A stretch of DNA of 36,969 nt, from positions 1 through 36,969 of IMG/VR virus record IMGVR_UViG_3300028388_001064; one strand, written 5' to 3'. Below the pieces are notes generated by a model. It made no database searches. It saw nothing but the letters and a program-made list of their open reading frames with translations, and was not told the origin of the DNA. Both the position numbers and the translations under genes were made by a program. The first letter of the stretch is position 1, and every line of letters begins with the position of its first letter. Source of the DNA: a virus. Positions 16,928 to 31,900 of this stretch are shown piece after piece.

Positions 16928-19900
16928 GCGGTAGATCAATTGTCTTTGCACGTAGGAAAGTTGCTACTTCAGTTTGTGACTTTCCTAGAGAGACACCTGG
17001 TTCATTCCAAATTTCGCCTTGTCTTCTTACTATAGTTAGCGTAGTATTTGGTTCAGGCGGATAAGTTAGGCGTACATACGCACCAATGTTTTTATTAACT
17101 GCATACTCAGCTTGTAACCATTCGTCTCCGTCTGGACTAAACTGTCCAAGTTCTGGATTATAAATCTTAATAGGATTCTTTCTCAGTCTTGATCCGTTAG
17201 CAAAGACTTCAATATCCATAGCTTCCCAATATTCTTCTGGAATACCCAGGTTGTCAAAATCATCCTTATACCACCCTGTTTCTGTTGCAGGATCAAATAC
17301 TTCACCTGTTCCTGGTCTAGGCAATGGTGCAAACGGTAATAGTATCTGAACGTATGGTATTGCTTTAGGAACAACCAAACTAGTAGCGGCTCTAATTGTA
17401 GGAGCTAATTCAGTATCATTGTATATTACAAGGTCGTATGCCCCAACTGGTAATGCAGGCGTAACAAACTGTATTTGTGTGCTGCTTACATAAGTTGTAG
17501 CAACTTGTACATCTTGTACAAATACCTGCACATTTGATCTGAATCCTTCGCCGTCAACTGTTGCAACTTGGCCGCCTAATGGGAATGCCGTATTATTGTT
17601 AAAATTATAAGATATACTATCAACTCTAATATCCGGGCTATTATTAGGATATACTGTGCTCATATCAATGTATTCGCCCGAAGTTGCAATTATGCGCTGT
17701 TCACTATCTTTATAAGGTATTGTGCTATCAAAACTTTGATTGTATAGTTTAGTACCTTCAGTATATACAGTTCTTACACCTGTTCCCAGTGTGCCTCTGC
17801 GTAGTTGTTTTAGCACATTACCTTCTCGGCGGAAGAATTCAATACGTTCGCCTTGAATAAAGATTATGCCAGGATTTCTACTATCTAATGCAGGTTCGGG
17901 TAAGTTTTCCCCTGATTCTACTAATGTAATAGTTCTATCGTACCAATTTAAAGGCTCTGCAAGTGTAAATTCGTCTTCTTTATTTAAACGCTTGTAGTGT
18001 ACCCTGTTAAGCATGTCTTTAAACTGTCTCCAACCAAATTTAGCACTAATAGGAGCATTTGCAAAGTGTATAATGTCTATTACATCATTCTCTGAAACTT
18101 CTGTAATAAATTTAATATATTTCTTATTTTCTAATAAGACGTAGTCTGCAGAAGGAGTCAACCATTTTCCGTTAAGCGCAACCCAAACATAATCAACGCT
18201 TATTGCTTGCTGACGCAATTCTATCAATCCATTTCTTAAGAATCTATAATCATAATATCCTTGACTGTTAGCTGACATTTGTGTTCTTTCGACCACATCA
18301 TAACTTTGTCTATCTATTCCCTGACTATCATGATTGCTAAACGTATAAACTCTAATTATATCGCCTTCGTTATACGGTTGATCAAAATACAATTCGCCAG
18401 GGGTTGAATCCACTCCACTAGTATCTACGAATTCATTCTGGTCATCAAAGAATCCAAATCTATATTCACCGCTATCAATAACGTAAACTTTAAGCTCGTC
18501 GCCCGCTTCTGCAACACCTCGATTTAAAATAATTGTGCTACCAGGCTGTGCATCGGGTTGAATGTTAGGATTAAATGATGTGGCACCTTCATATGTCCAA
18601 TCCTGCAAAAATTGTATTTGTCTACCATTTAAAAATACTTGTAGTTGTGATGCAGAAACAGAACCTACAGGTATTTGCCAAAGTTTTAATTTGTATTCTA
18701 AAATATTTTGCTCTACTGTAAATGATTCGCTATAACCTGCGTTTAGTACATTATCGTTGACTGTGACAATAGTTTTATATGCAACCGGATCCTGTGCAAA
18801 CGGTGCTTTACTTAATGTATATGAAAGCGAGCTTCCGTCTGCAATAAATTCATCTATTGTTACTTGACTAAACGATTGTATTTCGTTATTAAATAAAGCA
18901 AACTGTATGAATGCATTTTCCACAGGAGGTTGTACAAAACGTATCACACAACGATTAGGAACAGCATACGAATTATCTGATTGTATAAGTTCATATGGCT
19001 GTTCTGTGCCGTTGACTGACACAAATGCATGTACGTTTTCTCCGAATTCAACATTTGTTAAAAATTCTTGTGTACTACCATCTGAAATAAATTCATCATA
19101 ATCAAGAATGTTATCACCACTTACACCCATACTAGTAATTACAATGTTTGAATTATTTTCTGGTGCTTCATAAAATATAATTTGAGAATTTTCATAATCA
19201 ATTCTATATTCAGTTTCACCGTAAACTATATTGTAATCTATTTTTACAATAACGTTATTAAATTCAAAAGGCTTTTGGCGTAAGTCAAATGCTCGTGTAC
19301 TTCCGTCACCTTTAAATGAAACTGTTTGTATAAGACTAGAGCCACCTACTGGTCTTTCATAGACTGTAATGTCTAATGTATCAAGGACTTGTCCAGGAAC
19401 TACCTCTTCTGGACCTTTACTTGTAGTAGGAGTAACAAACCCGTCGCCATCCACATTAATTTCTTCTGCATTAATTCCTAATGCAGTTGTATAAGCTAAA
19501 TCGCCCCCCTGTAAGGCTGTATCGTAACTTTCTTCATTTGGTTGCAATGAACCATCCGAGGTGCTTTTACGAATTGTAATTATTTCCGATGGAGGATTAT
19601 CTTGGCCATTCGTACTGTTTTGTAAAAATTGACGATAACTAAATTCATTTTCAATAGTAAACGTATCTGTAACTCCGTCACCTATTAGTGTTTCCATAAA
19701 TGCATTTTTATTGTTTATAGATGAAACTGAACTACTACCGTCGTATTCTTCATCATCAACTCTAATACCGTTGATATAAACATTATACTTTACTCCATCT
19801 TCTAAAGGTTTAGTAAGTTGGAACACTAGTGTCGAGCCGTCTGTTTCAAACGTTTCCTCGTCAAAAGTTTCGTCAAATATGTCCCACGCACCAGTATACC

Positions 19901-22900
19901 AAGGATCCGAATCCCATCCTGGAGGTCCGCCAAATTCAAAGCTCTTAACTTCCACTCCACCATAGTCTACACCTTCCATTAATTGAGATACATCTTTACC
20001 TATTTGTCCACTAGTTGGATTGTAAAATAGGTTTATGCGATCTTGTGCTGAGAGAAGCCTGATTGACTTTTTATAATTAACAGTTATTATTGAATTATTT
20101 GCCGGCGGGTCTACGAATTGTATTTTACCATAATATTTGTCAAAGCCATCGTCTGTGTTAAGGAAGTTATCATAGCTATAAATGCTATTAAGTACAAGTT
20201 CTCCATTTACTAGTACTTCTACGGTATTAGTTCTCATATCCATTGGCCATTTAAGCTCAAAGTCTGTTAAACTGCCTGTGCCAACAAATGACTCTGCTTC
20301 GTTTAGCTGAGTAAATAGGAATGCTCCGGTTGTCCTGTCAAATTTAACAACAGTGTGCATACTTCTTACCAAGCTTTCGCCTATTTGAGATGCTAGGACA
20401 GCTTCTCTGCCGCCATCTCTTAGTGTTCCGTTCACTGTAACGGACGGTGCTACTAAGTATCCACTTCCTGGATTCGTAATAACCACACTCGAAATTACAC
20501 CATTTGGTCCGAGTGATGCTTTCGCAGTTGCATTACCTTCTATAATAATCTCAGGCGCACTTAAATAGCCTTCTCCTGCATCGCTGATCCCTATAGATGT
20601 AACTTTAAATGTAGTATTGTCAAACCAAAACTTTTCTGGATAGGTATTGACATCATCCAAATTACCTGCTAAAATTCCGTTTATAACTCTAATATTATTA
20701 GTTTCAATTGTATCTGTGCTTGTATTATATCTAGGAGGACTGTCAAAGTCTGTTACTGTGCTAGCACTATTTTCAATATTAGAATAATTAGAAACAAATT
20801 CTCTAATTTTAGCTTTGTAAGGTTTTACTTCTTCAATGTACTTTTCATAACTTTCAAGTGCATCATTTTTAAATGTTATTCTCTGCCTTAATGGGCCTAC
20901 ATTGTGTTGTGCTTTTACGAAGCTGGTTTTGAATGCCCAGTCAACATAACCTTGTTCTGAGAATACATAACGTAAACTTGCAAAGAATAACTTGTTATAT
21001 TCTGTTGCAAGATCGTTAACTAGAATATCATTTTTCAATGCCTCTAATATAATTCTAATTTCTGCAATAGGTTGACTATCGAAAAATTGTGTGTCGAAGG
21101 TTTGTGTATCAAAGCCAACTCTGCTGGTATCAAAGTTATATAGATTATCTTTAAATTGTATAGTACCATTTTGTACACCAATTGTTTTATAGTTCACTGT
21201 ATAATCTGTAGTATCTTGGCTGTCGATTTTTTCTAGTAGTAACCAACCTTCGCCGCCTACATTTAAAATTTTCACTACATCACCGAACGAGTCATCTAAG
21301 CCTTGCAGTTCAAATGATTGATTTACTACAAAATCAATTTCTGTAAATTCGTTATATCCTGTATCATACCAGTCAACATAATTCCAATATTTGGTGACAT
21401 CATAAGATTGGCTGCCAATTCTAGTCCAGCTATTTGTAGCACTAACTCTTTCATATAATGCCCAGTTACCTCTAATAGTCTGGTCTGCTGTAACTAATGC
21501 TGTAAAAGGTCTAACACTAATAATTGTATTTTCATTATAGTTGTTTCCAGGATCAGTTATTGCAACGTTTGTAATTTGTCCTAGATTGTTTATCGATATT
21601 TCAATTTTGGCGCCTTCGCCTATACCGCTTATTTCATAAGTTGGTGCAACAACATAACCTCTACCAGGATTTACAATATCCACGCGACTCAACTTACCGT
21701 CTTCGACTACTGCTGCTAATTCTGCACGCTCTGCTCTTACTACACCAATAAAGTCTAAGTCAATTTCGGTATCAACCGTAACATCATATTCTCCGTTGAT
21801 TTGAGACGGCGCAGGATCACTATCTAATATATTGTTAATATTTTTGTCTTCAACAATTAGATTTTCAAGCATTACTCTGTTTACACGTTCAACAATTTGT
21901 TTCAATGCTTCAGTTTTGTTTATAAACCAACTTTGTCTAGGATTGTTAAGAATGCCATAACGTTCCTTAATACTAAGTTTAGTATCTGGTACAGGACGTT
22001 CCTGACTATCAAAACCAACTAAACTATCCACCCATTTACGCTCAATATCAGGATACGGAATACTAGTATCTAATCCTTCTGTTAAAATTTGATATTGATT
22101 ATGTATATTACTAAAACGATCACTAAAGGTCCAATACTGTACACTAAGAACAACACTTCTGTCTCTTATCAAATCTTGACAGTTATAAACCGCAAAACTT
22201 GAACTGTCAAAAAAGCTAACAAATCTGTATCCTTGGCTTGCAGGATCTTCGATGAGTTTAGCTACAGTATCTACACTTAATGATCGACTCGCAACGTCTG
22301 GTATTGTTCTTTTATTTTTTACCCAAAAATAGTAATAATTTGTAAATCTTTGAGCAATACTGTCATATTCTCTTCTCTGAGTGTAAGCATTATCGCCATA
22401 TTTGGATAGACCTGTAATGCCTTGTGTTTCACCTTCTGGCTCTTGCGAAAGTCTATCCCATTCACTAGGTTTATATTTTGATTCTACCCATTCATAAACA
22501 TCAATGCTGGCACCTTCAAACAGTCTGTTAAAATTATTAGCTTTATAAATGGTATTGCCCTGATATACATTATAGAATTTTGCCTTTGTTAGGTCCCACC
22601 AGACTGTACCAAGTTGTGTTTTGCCCCACGCTTCTGTAGGATCAATATCCACACTTGTCAGTGTACCAATTGTATATGTTGCAGGATCGTATATCGTCTT
22701 ATATCGTATTTCCTCGTCTGCGATGCCTGCAATTTTACCTTGGACTGGATCTATGTAGTCTAAATTTTGTATTATTTCGTTACGATCTAAATCGTAAAGC
22801 ATTGCACGTTTGATCTTTGTAAGATCAACAGGGGGTGTTGGTTTTCTAAAGTCTTCCCACACCCTAACAGAATCAGGCCTTCTATAGTCAAGGACTGTTC

Positions 22901-25900
22901 CTATTTTACCATCGCTGTTTTCGTACGACGGTAATGACATATAAACATGATTATTCCTAGCCGTAATATTTCTACCAAAGAATTTAATTTCTGATTCATT
23001 TAAATCTAATGTTTGGCCAAAGATCAAGCTATCCTCAATTCTTTCGTAAACATATACAACACCGTTTGTAGCAATTACATTTTTAAAGTTTGTAAACTTA
23101 TTGTCAAACACAGTTGACTCACTATCAAATGTTGTAGTGTCATCGCTGTCTGCATTGAACGCACTTGCAAATAGTGTGCGTCCATCAAACTCTAGTTCTG
23201 CACCAAACAATTCACCTCTAACTGGATTCGTACTTCTTAAGGTTTGTGAAAGTATAAATGCACCATTTACTTGCTTGTAAATATATATAAGCCCACTTTC
23301 TTCTAAATCTCCGTTAGCATTTGGAGCGCCGATCGCTATTAATGTACCGTCTTGACTAATTGAAACTGATGCTCCAAATAATGATGTGCTACTATCGGCT
23401 AGAATTTCTTGACTCTTTTGATAGTTATCGTTTTGGTTTCTATAAATTATTGCTTTGTTGGCTTCGTCTTGGTACTGAGCAATTGCAACTAATACTTCAC
23501 CGTCGTCGCTTACATCAAACTCGTGGCCAAATTTAATAAGATTGGTTTGATCTAATTGTAGTGAACTATCGTTTCCTGGAACAAACTCTGTGTTATTAGG
23601 GATATACCCTACATAATCAATACTTCTAATATTATCATCAGTTGTTATATTCCAATCAAGTATATTAAATTCGTTTCCTGCTTGTATATTAGTTTTGGCT
23701 GTGTAAAAGTCGCCGTCTAAGAAAACTATATCGTTTACAAAATAGTCTTTTTCAGGTCCAAACTCTCCTCTATAACGCTTGTCTTTTGCAAGTTCCCAGT
23801 TATAGGAAATTCCTTCTTCGTCAGTTCCGTTGTTTACAAAATAAATGCGACCTGGATTTGCTGTTGTTCCGTTTCCTTCACAACCAATAAATGCCTTATA
23901 AAGATCATTCTGTTTTGCAATTTTGACTTTACTACCAATTCTTAAATTTTCTATTTGTTCTGGTACAATAAATGATCCTATACTTGTAAAGGTACTGATA
24001 TTCTCCCTTACATATACAGTAAATAACCCGTAATTGTCTAGTGCAACAGTTTCACCATCTGCATCTACAGGAATTCTATAAGATAGCCTCCAATCAAAAT
24101 TATTTGCAGAAGGAATATTTGGCTGAGTTGGTAGTCCTAATATTTCAAAATCTTTATAGATAATGTATTCTGCTCCTATAACAGCATCCTGCACCGGAAC
24201 GTCTTCAATCACTCCGTCTAATTGAATTACACATAGGTCTCCGATATTTAAACTATTGCTACCTAATGATGTTTCTTTTATATCACCCAAAATGCGTGTA
24301 ACAGAATATATCGGACTAGGATCAGTTGGATCGCCGATGAATTCAATGTCGGCACTTTCTCCAAAATTAGTGCCCAATGACCACTCGCCTTGTTTATTAT
24401 CTACAAAAATTGTTGCATTTACACCATTTCTTTGATAGAACTGCACTCTTGCTGTAGAGCCAGTTCTTCTGTCTCTCACAAACTGGCCTATTCTAGGTTC
24501 GTACGGACGTCCTAAGTCATCATTATTTTCTAATTCAAAATCTATCCAGCCATCCCATAGGGCATATAGTGTATGCGATTTATTTGTTTGCGGATAAGTT
24601 AGACCTGTAACTGTTATATCCACAAAACTACCATCATTAAAGTTAGGAAGATTTAAAATTTCTAATCCTATTTCGTCCCCGGCTGTTAATTGGTCTGTCA
24701 AATCTTTAGGCGCTCTTACTACAAACAAATCACTCAATATCGGGTCTAGTTCTCCGCCGGCTCCTGGAGATCCTTGGTATGTAAGTGTTCTTATATAACT
24801 ATTGATACTATTTGCGCCTTGGTCTGTAACTGTATTGTTTAGGTCGTAAATGTTTCCGCCAGCAGCACCGCTGTCTTCTTTTCCTGCTGGAATAATATTA
24901 TAAACAGCTAAAGCTCGTCCTTGGTCTTCGTTTGTTTCACCTACACTAATAACTTCATTAGTGTTAAACCACCAGTAACCACCCAAATCAGCAGAAGTAT
25001 CAAGATCTTCTTTAGGAGCAACTTTTACATATTCTCCAACAAACTCACCAGTTTCTAAGAATAGTGATCCGCTAGTGTCCCATATACCTGCACTATCTTC
25101 AACATATATTGTTGCACGGCCTTCAATCACAAATACATACGCAACATAGCCTGTTACACCGGTTGATTCAATTTGATCTCCCACCTGTGGCAATGTTGAA
25201 AGACTATTAATATCTAGTATTACATCAATTTTTTTCTGTATAATTAAACCGCTTTCAAGAAACGTCTCGTCAACACCTGGCACATTGCCATCAAAAGGTT
25301 GACGATCTTGCAATACTAACTGGGACTGATTAGCTGTCGTTTGTAAATACCAATCAAAGAATACTGTATCTCCCGGACCGGTTGCCGAATATTGATCTGC
25401 AAACGCCCTAACAAGAATATGATCTGTATCTTCATTCTTAAACGGATACTTACCAGTTAAAATATTATTGAATTCTATTTCACCCTGTGTAATATTATTA
25501 TCTTGTAATATTTCTATAATGCTTCCAAAGCTTCCAAAGGGTTGTTCAGCTTTTGCACCATTTATATCTACTACGGCTTCCCAAATTTGATCGCTATATC
25601 TAACTTGTTCGCCATTTTCATAATCTCTAGTTGTGACATAGTCTCCTGTGAATCTTGTTTTTACATTTGACGCATCTGGAGATCCTACAATTAAGTATCT
25701 GCCGTCGGCACTTAGTGCTAATCCTTTGCCGAATCCTTTGTTAGTGTCTGCTATTTCTTCTATAGGCTCTACTATCTGAGTAAATTGGAAATTTTGATTG
25801 TTACCGCCTCTAGTATATACAAATACCTTACCGTCTGTGTCTGCACCCGGCGATGCCAGCGCCATTGTAACATTTCTACTATCTATTGCAAGAGTTTGTC

Positions 25901-28900
25901 CAAAATTATTATCAGTTCCTGTTTCTTCAGCAGGAATTCTCTGTAAAATATCAAACGGTTGGTTATTTTTAATTACCCTCCAATTGTTATTTTCTATATT
26001 ATCTATCCAAACTAACGAGTTTTTAGATATTCCTTGTTGTGCTATTTCATTAGCATTATTATAATCCGTCGCTCTGACCGATTTAAATATTGTTAATAAT
26101 CCACGACACTCGTCAATATCATTAATAACTTGATTAGTTTCGATTATTATTTCGTTTAATCTAACTTGTAACACCTTAAAGAATCCTTGAACAGGTGCTG
26201 TAGTTTGAACTGTAATATCGTAAGAACTATCTTCCGGAGCAACTGCTGAAATTATTAAATCATAGATTCCAATTACATCGCCTGGGGCAATATTTTTTGG
26301 AGCATTACTTAGGGTTACAATAAACTGCTCTTTATCAGGAGCTCCTATACTAACAGCCGTTGCATTACCTTTTAAACTGGTAATGACACTGTCAGTAATT
26401 TCGTGTTGGTAAATGTTCCAAGAAAGGTTTTCTGTTCCTATCCAAACGTAATCACCATTATCAATGTTATTAATATCTAAGGTAATAATTTCTTCATAGT
26501 TATTTAAGATTGCTTTAGGATCATCAGTGTGAACATATCCAGCCGATCTTGTATATTGGGGTAGGTTTTCAAGCTGTGGAAATGCATTAGAAGTATATCC
26601 TTTAGGTTTTTTAAATACTTCAAAATCTCTAATTCTATATACTAAATCAGTTTCTTCGCCAGTTACATTATTTGTTAGTAGAAATGTTTGTGGTTCAATT
26701 CTATAGTTTCTTTCATCTAATCTAAATTCAACTTCGTCAAATCCTTCACTAGCACCATACTGGCCTTGTTTTACAGCCCATTCTTCATAAAAATCAAGAC
26801 TTTCTCTTCCAGCTGCACTTAACACATCAAATAATTTATCTAAACTATTTTTAGTTCCCTTTTCAAGTATCATTCCTTGGTAAAATTTATACTGACTTAC
26901 ATCATCGTTAATGATGTTTGCAAGATAATCTCTATTTTGATATCCTATTAGATGCTGTGCGAATTTCTGTTGCTCTACATCAAAATTATCAGTATCTAAA
27001 TCATAAAAATCAGCAAATTGATTTGTTTTGTATTCGAAGTTTGCTAACATTTCTGATTGCGGTTTAGACTCTAACCTTATCCATTTAGTAGAATCAAAAT
27101 TTTCTTCTCCAGTAATTTTTTCATCTGCTGTGTAATAAAATTCTTTATACTTTACAATATCACCAATGGAATAATCTTTCCACTGTTGCCATTCAGTAAC
27201 ATTTGCTTCATTGTATATAAAACCAGGAATATTTAAGCTACCGTCCCAATCTGTGGTTCTGTATCCAAATACTTTGATTCTTTCTTGGCGATATCCAGTT
27301 ATTGGTTGATATATTACATCCCCAAACACACTTGTATTATCTATCAATACAACATGTTCTTTCTGTACCAAAGGAAGTTGTACCGCGTATACGCCGTCAC
27401 CTGTGCTTTTAGGCTGAACTTTAAATTTATTTGATTCCTGACGACTGATTCTTGTGAAATCCTCGACAAGTTTTTTGCCATCTGCTTTAAGTAAACTATA
27501 TCCGTAAAAGTTATCAAATATATTATCTACTGTGGTGTATTGTGTCTCAAAATTAATTTCATCCGCCACAGGACTTAACGCAATTACAGCGCCTTCGCTC
27601 CAATTTTGTGTTGACCAAAACATAAATTCTCGACAGCTATTTTTCCAGTCTGAAAGTACTTCTTCTTCTCCGTCATAGTATTCGAATCTAAAACCTTGAT
27701 CTTTAAGCCATGTTTCGTAGCCTAGCAAGAAATCTATTACTGATTGTACTGATCTTAATAAAGAACCGTAAGGAAGAACTTCTTCTTCAAAAGTGAAGAA
27801 TTTTTCTTTGAAAATTCCGTCTACTCCGCCTGTGGTAGGCAATTTAGGAAGTTTAGTGTATTTTGAAGGATCAAATGTTGCAGAAGCCGTATGTGTCTCT
27901 ATAACTTTGTAGAATGCGTCAAGATAGCGTACATTTTTTCCTTCTATGTAAGTTTGTTGTGGTTCCCAGTTACTAAAAGGTTCTGATATACCACCAACAT
28001 TTACTGTGATATCTCTGTTAGATGAAATTGGTCTATAGTATCTAAATGTCGGAGCGTCTCTATTATACCCTCTAATTATAAAACCAGCAGCAATCTTTTC
28101 TACAATAACACCACTGTAATTAATGGTTTTTAATGGCGAACTTGTATTTAGGATAATATCATAGTTTTCCTCAGGAACAAATACATTGCCGTTGTTTGAT
28201 GGGGTTCTAGAGTCTAGTATTAGCTTGAATTTAGATTTATCTGTAAATCCTCCTAGTTTGAATGCTAGTGAATTCTTTATGTTTTTCAGTTTTCTTTTGT
28301 AGTCATTAAAAGATGCTGTTACACTTGATGCCATAAATCCGGCAATGTAGTTTACAACACCAGACGTAAGCACTTCAGTAGAATCTTTAGCTGTATTAGG
28401 AAACACTAGATCATTTAGGGTAATATGATCCATGGTTTCTGTATACACTAGATGTCCTAAAATATTTCTTGTCTGTCTTGATCTGTCAAAGCCAGATGCT
28501 AGTAACGAGGACGGTGAATTTATTGCCCAGCTTGTTAATAAAGCAAATGGATAATCTGAACTATTAAACCATGCACTCTCGACCGGCGAACTATCACCAA
28601 ATACAAAAGGATCATCTAATCCAAGGCTGTTAAACTTAAGAGGTAAGTTTGCATCTGAAGGACTTAGCAAATTGCCGTCGACGTCTACCGGTATCCAAGA
28701 TGTCAACCCAGGGCGAACGTATTTTGGATTTATTTTAAATGCTTTTCCGGGTTCTCTAACAATACCTTTTTCTAGGTCTTCCCAAAGCAATAGGTTTTCA
28801 CTAGTGTACGGAGCAGGTCCGTATTGTTCTTCCCACCAAGTTGGTTTAATTGTAAAACCTAGCATTTCCCAAGGATGGGTATGAGGATGATCAGTATCCA

Positions 28901-31900
28901 ATACTTGCTTGTACACTCCTCTCCACCATCCTGGCAAAAACTCACCTGCTGGAGATCTTAGATTTGAGTAGTTCCAAGTAAATGAATCTAATCTATCAAA
29001 GAATCTATTTTCTGTATAATCACTATCGACTAATTGTAACCATTGTACAAAATCTGTAATCATAGGTGCATAAACATCATTTCTTGAAAAACCTGTATCT
29101 CTGAACGAACTAGGAAGGTATGTGTTTATGTCAAATACTAGAGGATCATAATCAATCTTTATATTATTAAAAATTCTTTTTTCTAACTCTATTATAAGAT
29201 CGTCACGGAAATCTCCGTATGCACGAAGTAAACTACCGTCATGTCCTCTGATCATAGTCACTTCATCACCGTAGGTAAAATCTGTGTAAATTTCAGGACG
29301 ATATTTAGGAAACAATCCTAATTTAGTCGGAGTTGGAGGAATATAGTTTCCGTTTGTTGTTTCGTACTCGTTTATTTCAAGTATATCGCCAAAGTTTTTA
29401 TCTATTAAAAGTTCTAAAAATCCTTCGCTATTAAATGTGTAATCTCTTCCATGAATTAATTGTATATCATTTAAGTATACTGTTACACTTCTTGTGCTTA
29501 AATTTTCTAGTGTAAATGCTGTATTAAGTGCATAAAAATTTGCATCTTGATCTTCGATTGTTATTCTTGTAGTAACGCTTGCGCCAAATGCAATCATATC
29601 ACTAAAGTAGAAAGGCATTGTGTTTACTTTATCTTTAGTAATATGTTGAATAATTTTATCAACATGCTGCTTTGTAGGACCTTCATATCCTAAGGTTTCG
29701 GCTGTTTCCAAGAATAATCTTTTAAACTTACTATATTCTTTTCTAGCATATCTTAAAGATTTAATTAGATTAGATTCTTTATCAAGAGTGCTAAACATTG
29801 CAAGATTTAAGGGAGCAGAATGTTTGATAAACTTTCTGCCGTATCTACTTTGATTTGATAGATCTCGCAAGTTGCTAGGACCAGGAAAAATGCCGCTAAA
29901 ATTTGGAAGATTTTCTGCAATGCTTGCTACATGATCTGTTACTTCCCCTAGTGTAAATTCACTCACATTTTGGTTTAATGGATTTCTTTCTAAATTTGAT
30001 GCTATTTCATAGTAGCCGTTTTTGTTCTTAGGCGTTTGCGTCTTTGTCTTAATAATAATGTTTGCATCGTTTTCAATATTGTTGATAAATCTCACAGACT
30101 TTAATTTATCCGCATTGTCAACTAATTCGTAATCAACTCCTTGATAAACAATGTTGTTATTTACAAAGACCTTCACTTCTAGATCCGTGATAAATGCACT
30201 TTGGTCGTAACAATTAATTGGATAAGATAATCTAGTTCCGTCATTTACATATTGTAAAATTACTTCTTGTTGACTGAGATTCGTTGCCTTGGTATAGGCT
30301 CCGAGAACCTCATATTGATTATTACTATTATATTTTCTTAAGAATCCTGAGTTTATTTTTACAGAAAACGTTTCGTCGCCTATTTGATATTCCGCTGTAT
30401 CAGAATTAAAGTTAAAATCAAATTGAATGTCTCCTACATTCTCGATACTTTTGTACGTCAAAGGAAAACCTAGCACACTGTCGTTATTGCCCATTCCTTC
30501 TCTATAACTGAATATTCTCGTTCCCCTGAATGTGGTTGCAGGATATACACTAGTATTAGCTAAACTTGTACCGTCTAAATCGTATACATCAAAAACAGGA
30601 GGCTGATTTACCGATGTTTTTTCTTGCGCTCTATTCCAGTTTTCTCCGTCATAATACCAAATAGAACCTGCCAGATTCTCACCTTGAGTAACAAGGACAT
30701 TTTCTCCTACAAGAGGTAAAGTATCGGTTGTTTCTACTAAACTTATTTGACCCGAATCTCCACTACCTCGAAACTGTATAAATTTAACTTCAAATATTCT
30801 ACCTTTTACTAAAGGATCGTTGTCATTAAGGAATAGTATGCGCATTCCTTCAGATAGTTGCACACTATCAATATTATAGCCTAAACTTCCTTCAATTGTG
30901 CTAAATGCATCAGTAGTATAGTCATCAATAAGGTCTATTACTTCTTTAGTCCTTGTTCCGAAATTGTAAAGTTTTAGTCCAGCTTCGAACTCAATAATTG
31001 GCCTATTTGCACGTTGGTTTTGATCTATTAACACTTCAGATCCAGTGACTTCTGCAGCTAATGCAATCACATCTTTGTGGAACCAACGATTATATCTCGA
31101 CCAAAAGTTTCCATCTGGGCTAGATCGGTTAATTGTAATATAGTCTTTGTCTCTTGGGTAGCCTGTTGAAGTACCGTATGGAAGACGATCAAAACCTTCT
31201 TCATTGTCAAAAGGCACAACTAAATCAATGCCCACCGGAAATGAAACTTCAACATCCTTGTCACTGATTAATTTAATTTTATCACCAACACCTTCAATAT
31301 ACCATTCAGAAGTAGCATATTTGCTAGGAAGAACTTCACCAGCAAATCTTACTTTTAATCCATTCGTTAGACTCCAACCGTCTCTAGTGGTATAAAACTT
31401 CTTTCCTAATATTTCAGTTTCTACATCAATAACAGTTGCTTCCTCTTGATTTGCAACTTTTATTAAACCTCCAATATTGATATCGTTTTCGGCAACATAA
31501 AAAATTTCATTAGGTGTACTAGCATCCAATGTAAGCTCAATAGTTCCAGTTTCTACCGCCTGTGCCGAAACTCCATCAGTTAAAAGAAATGCGTCATCTA
31601 GTGTCCTTGCAGTTCTAAAAGTAAATGGCAATCCTGGTGTGTTAATTTCAAATGTATATTTTACACCTCTGTATAATTTAATTGTCGGGTTACTGGTTAA
31701 TCCGTCTGGTGTAAACACATAAGAATAATCTCCTAGACTGTCTAGTAAATTAACACTATATGTGCTAGCAATTTCTTTCTGTTCGCCAGGAATAACCACT
31801 GTTTGTGGTCCATTAGGTAACCAATAGTATTCTCTAAAGTTTGTAAACCTATCCCAATCTATACGAGGGTCCCAAACATAAAACTCTTGTTGGTTGTTAC

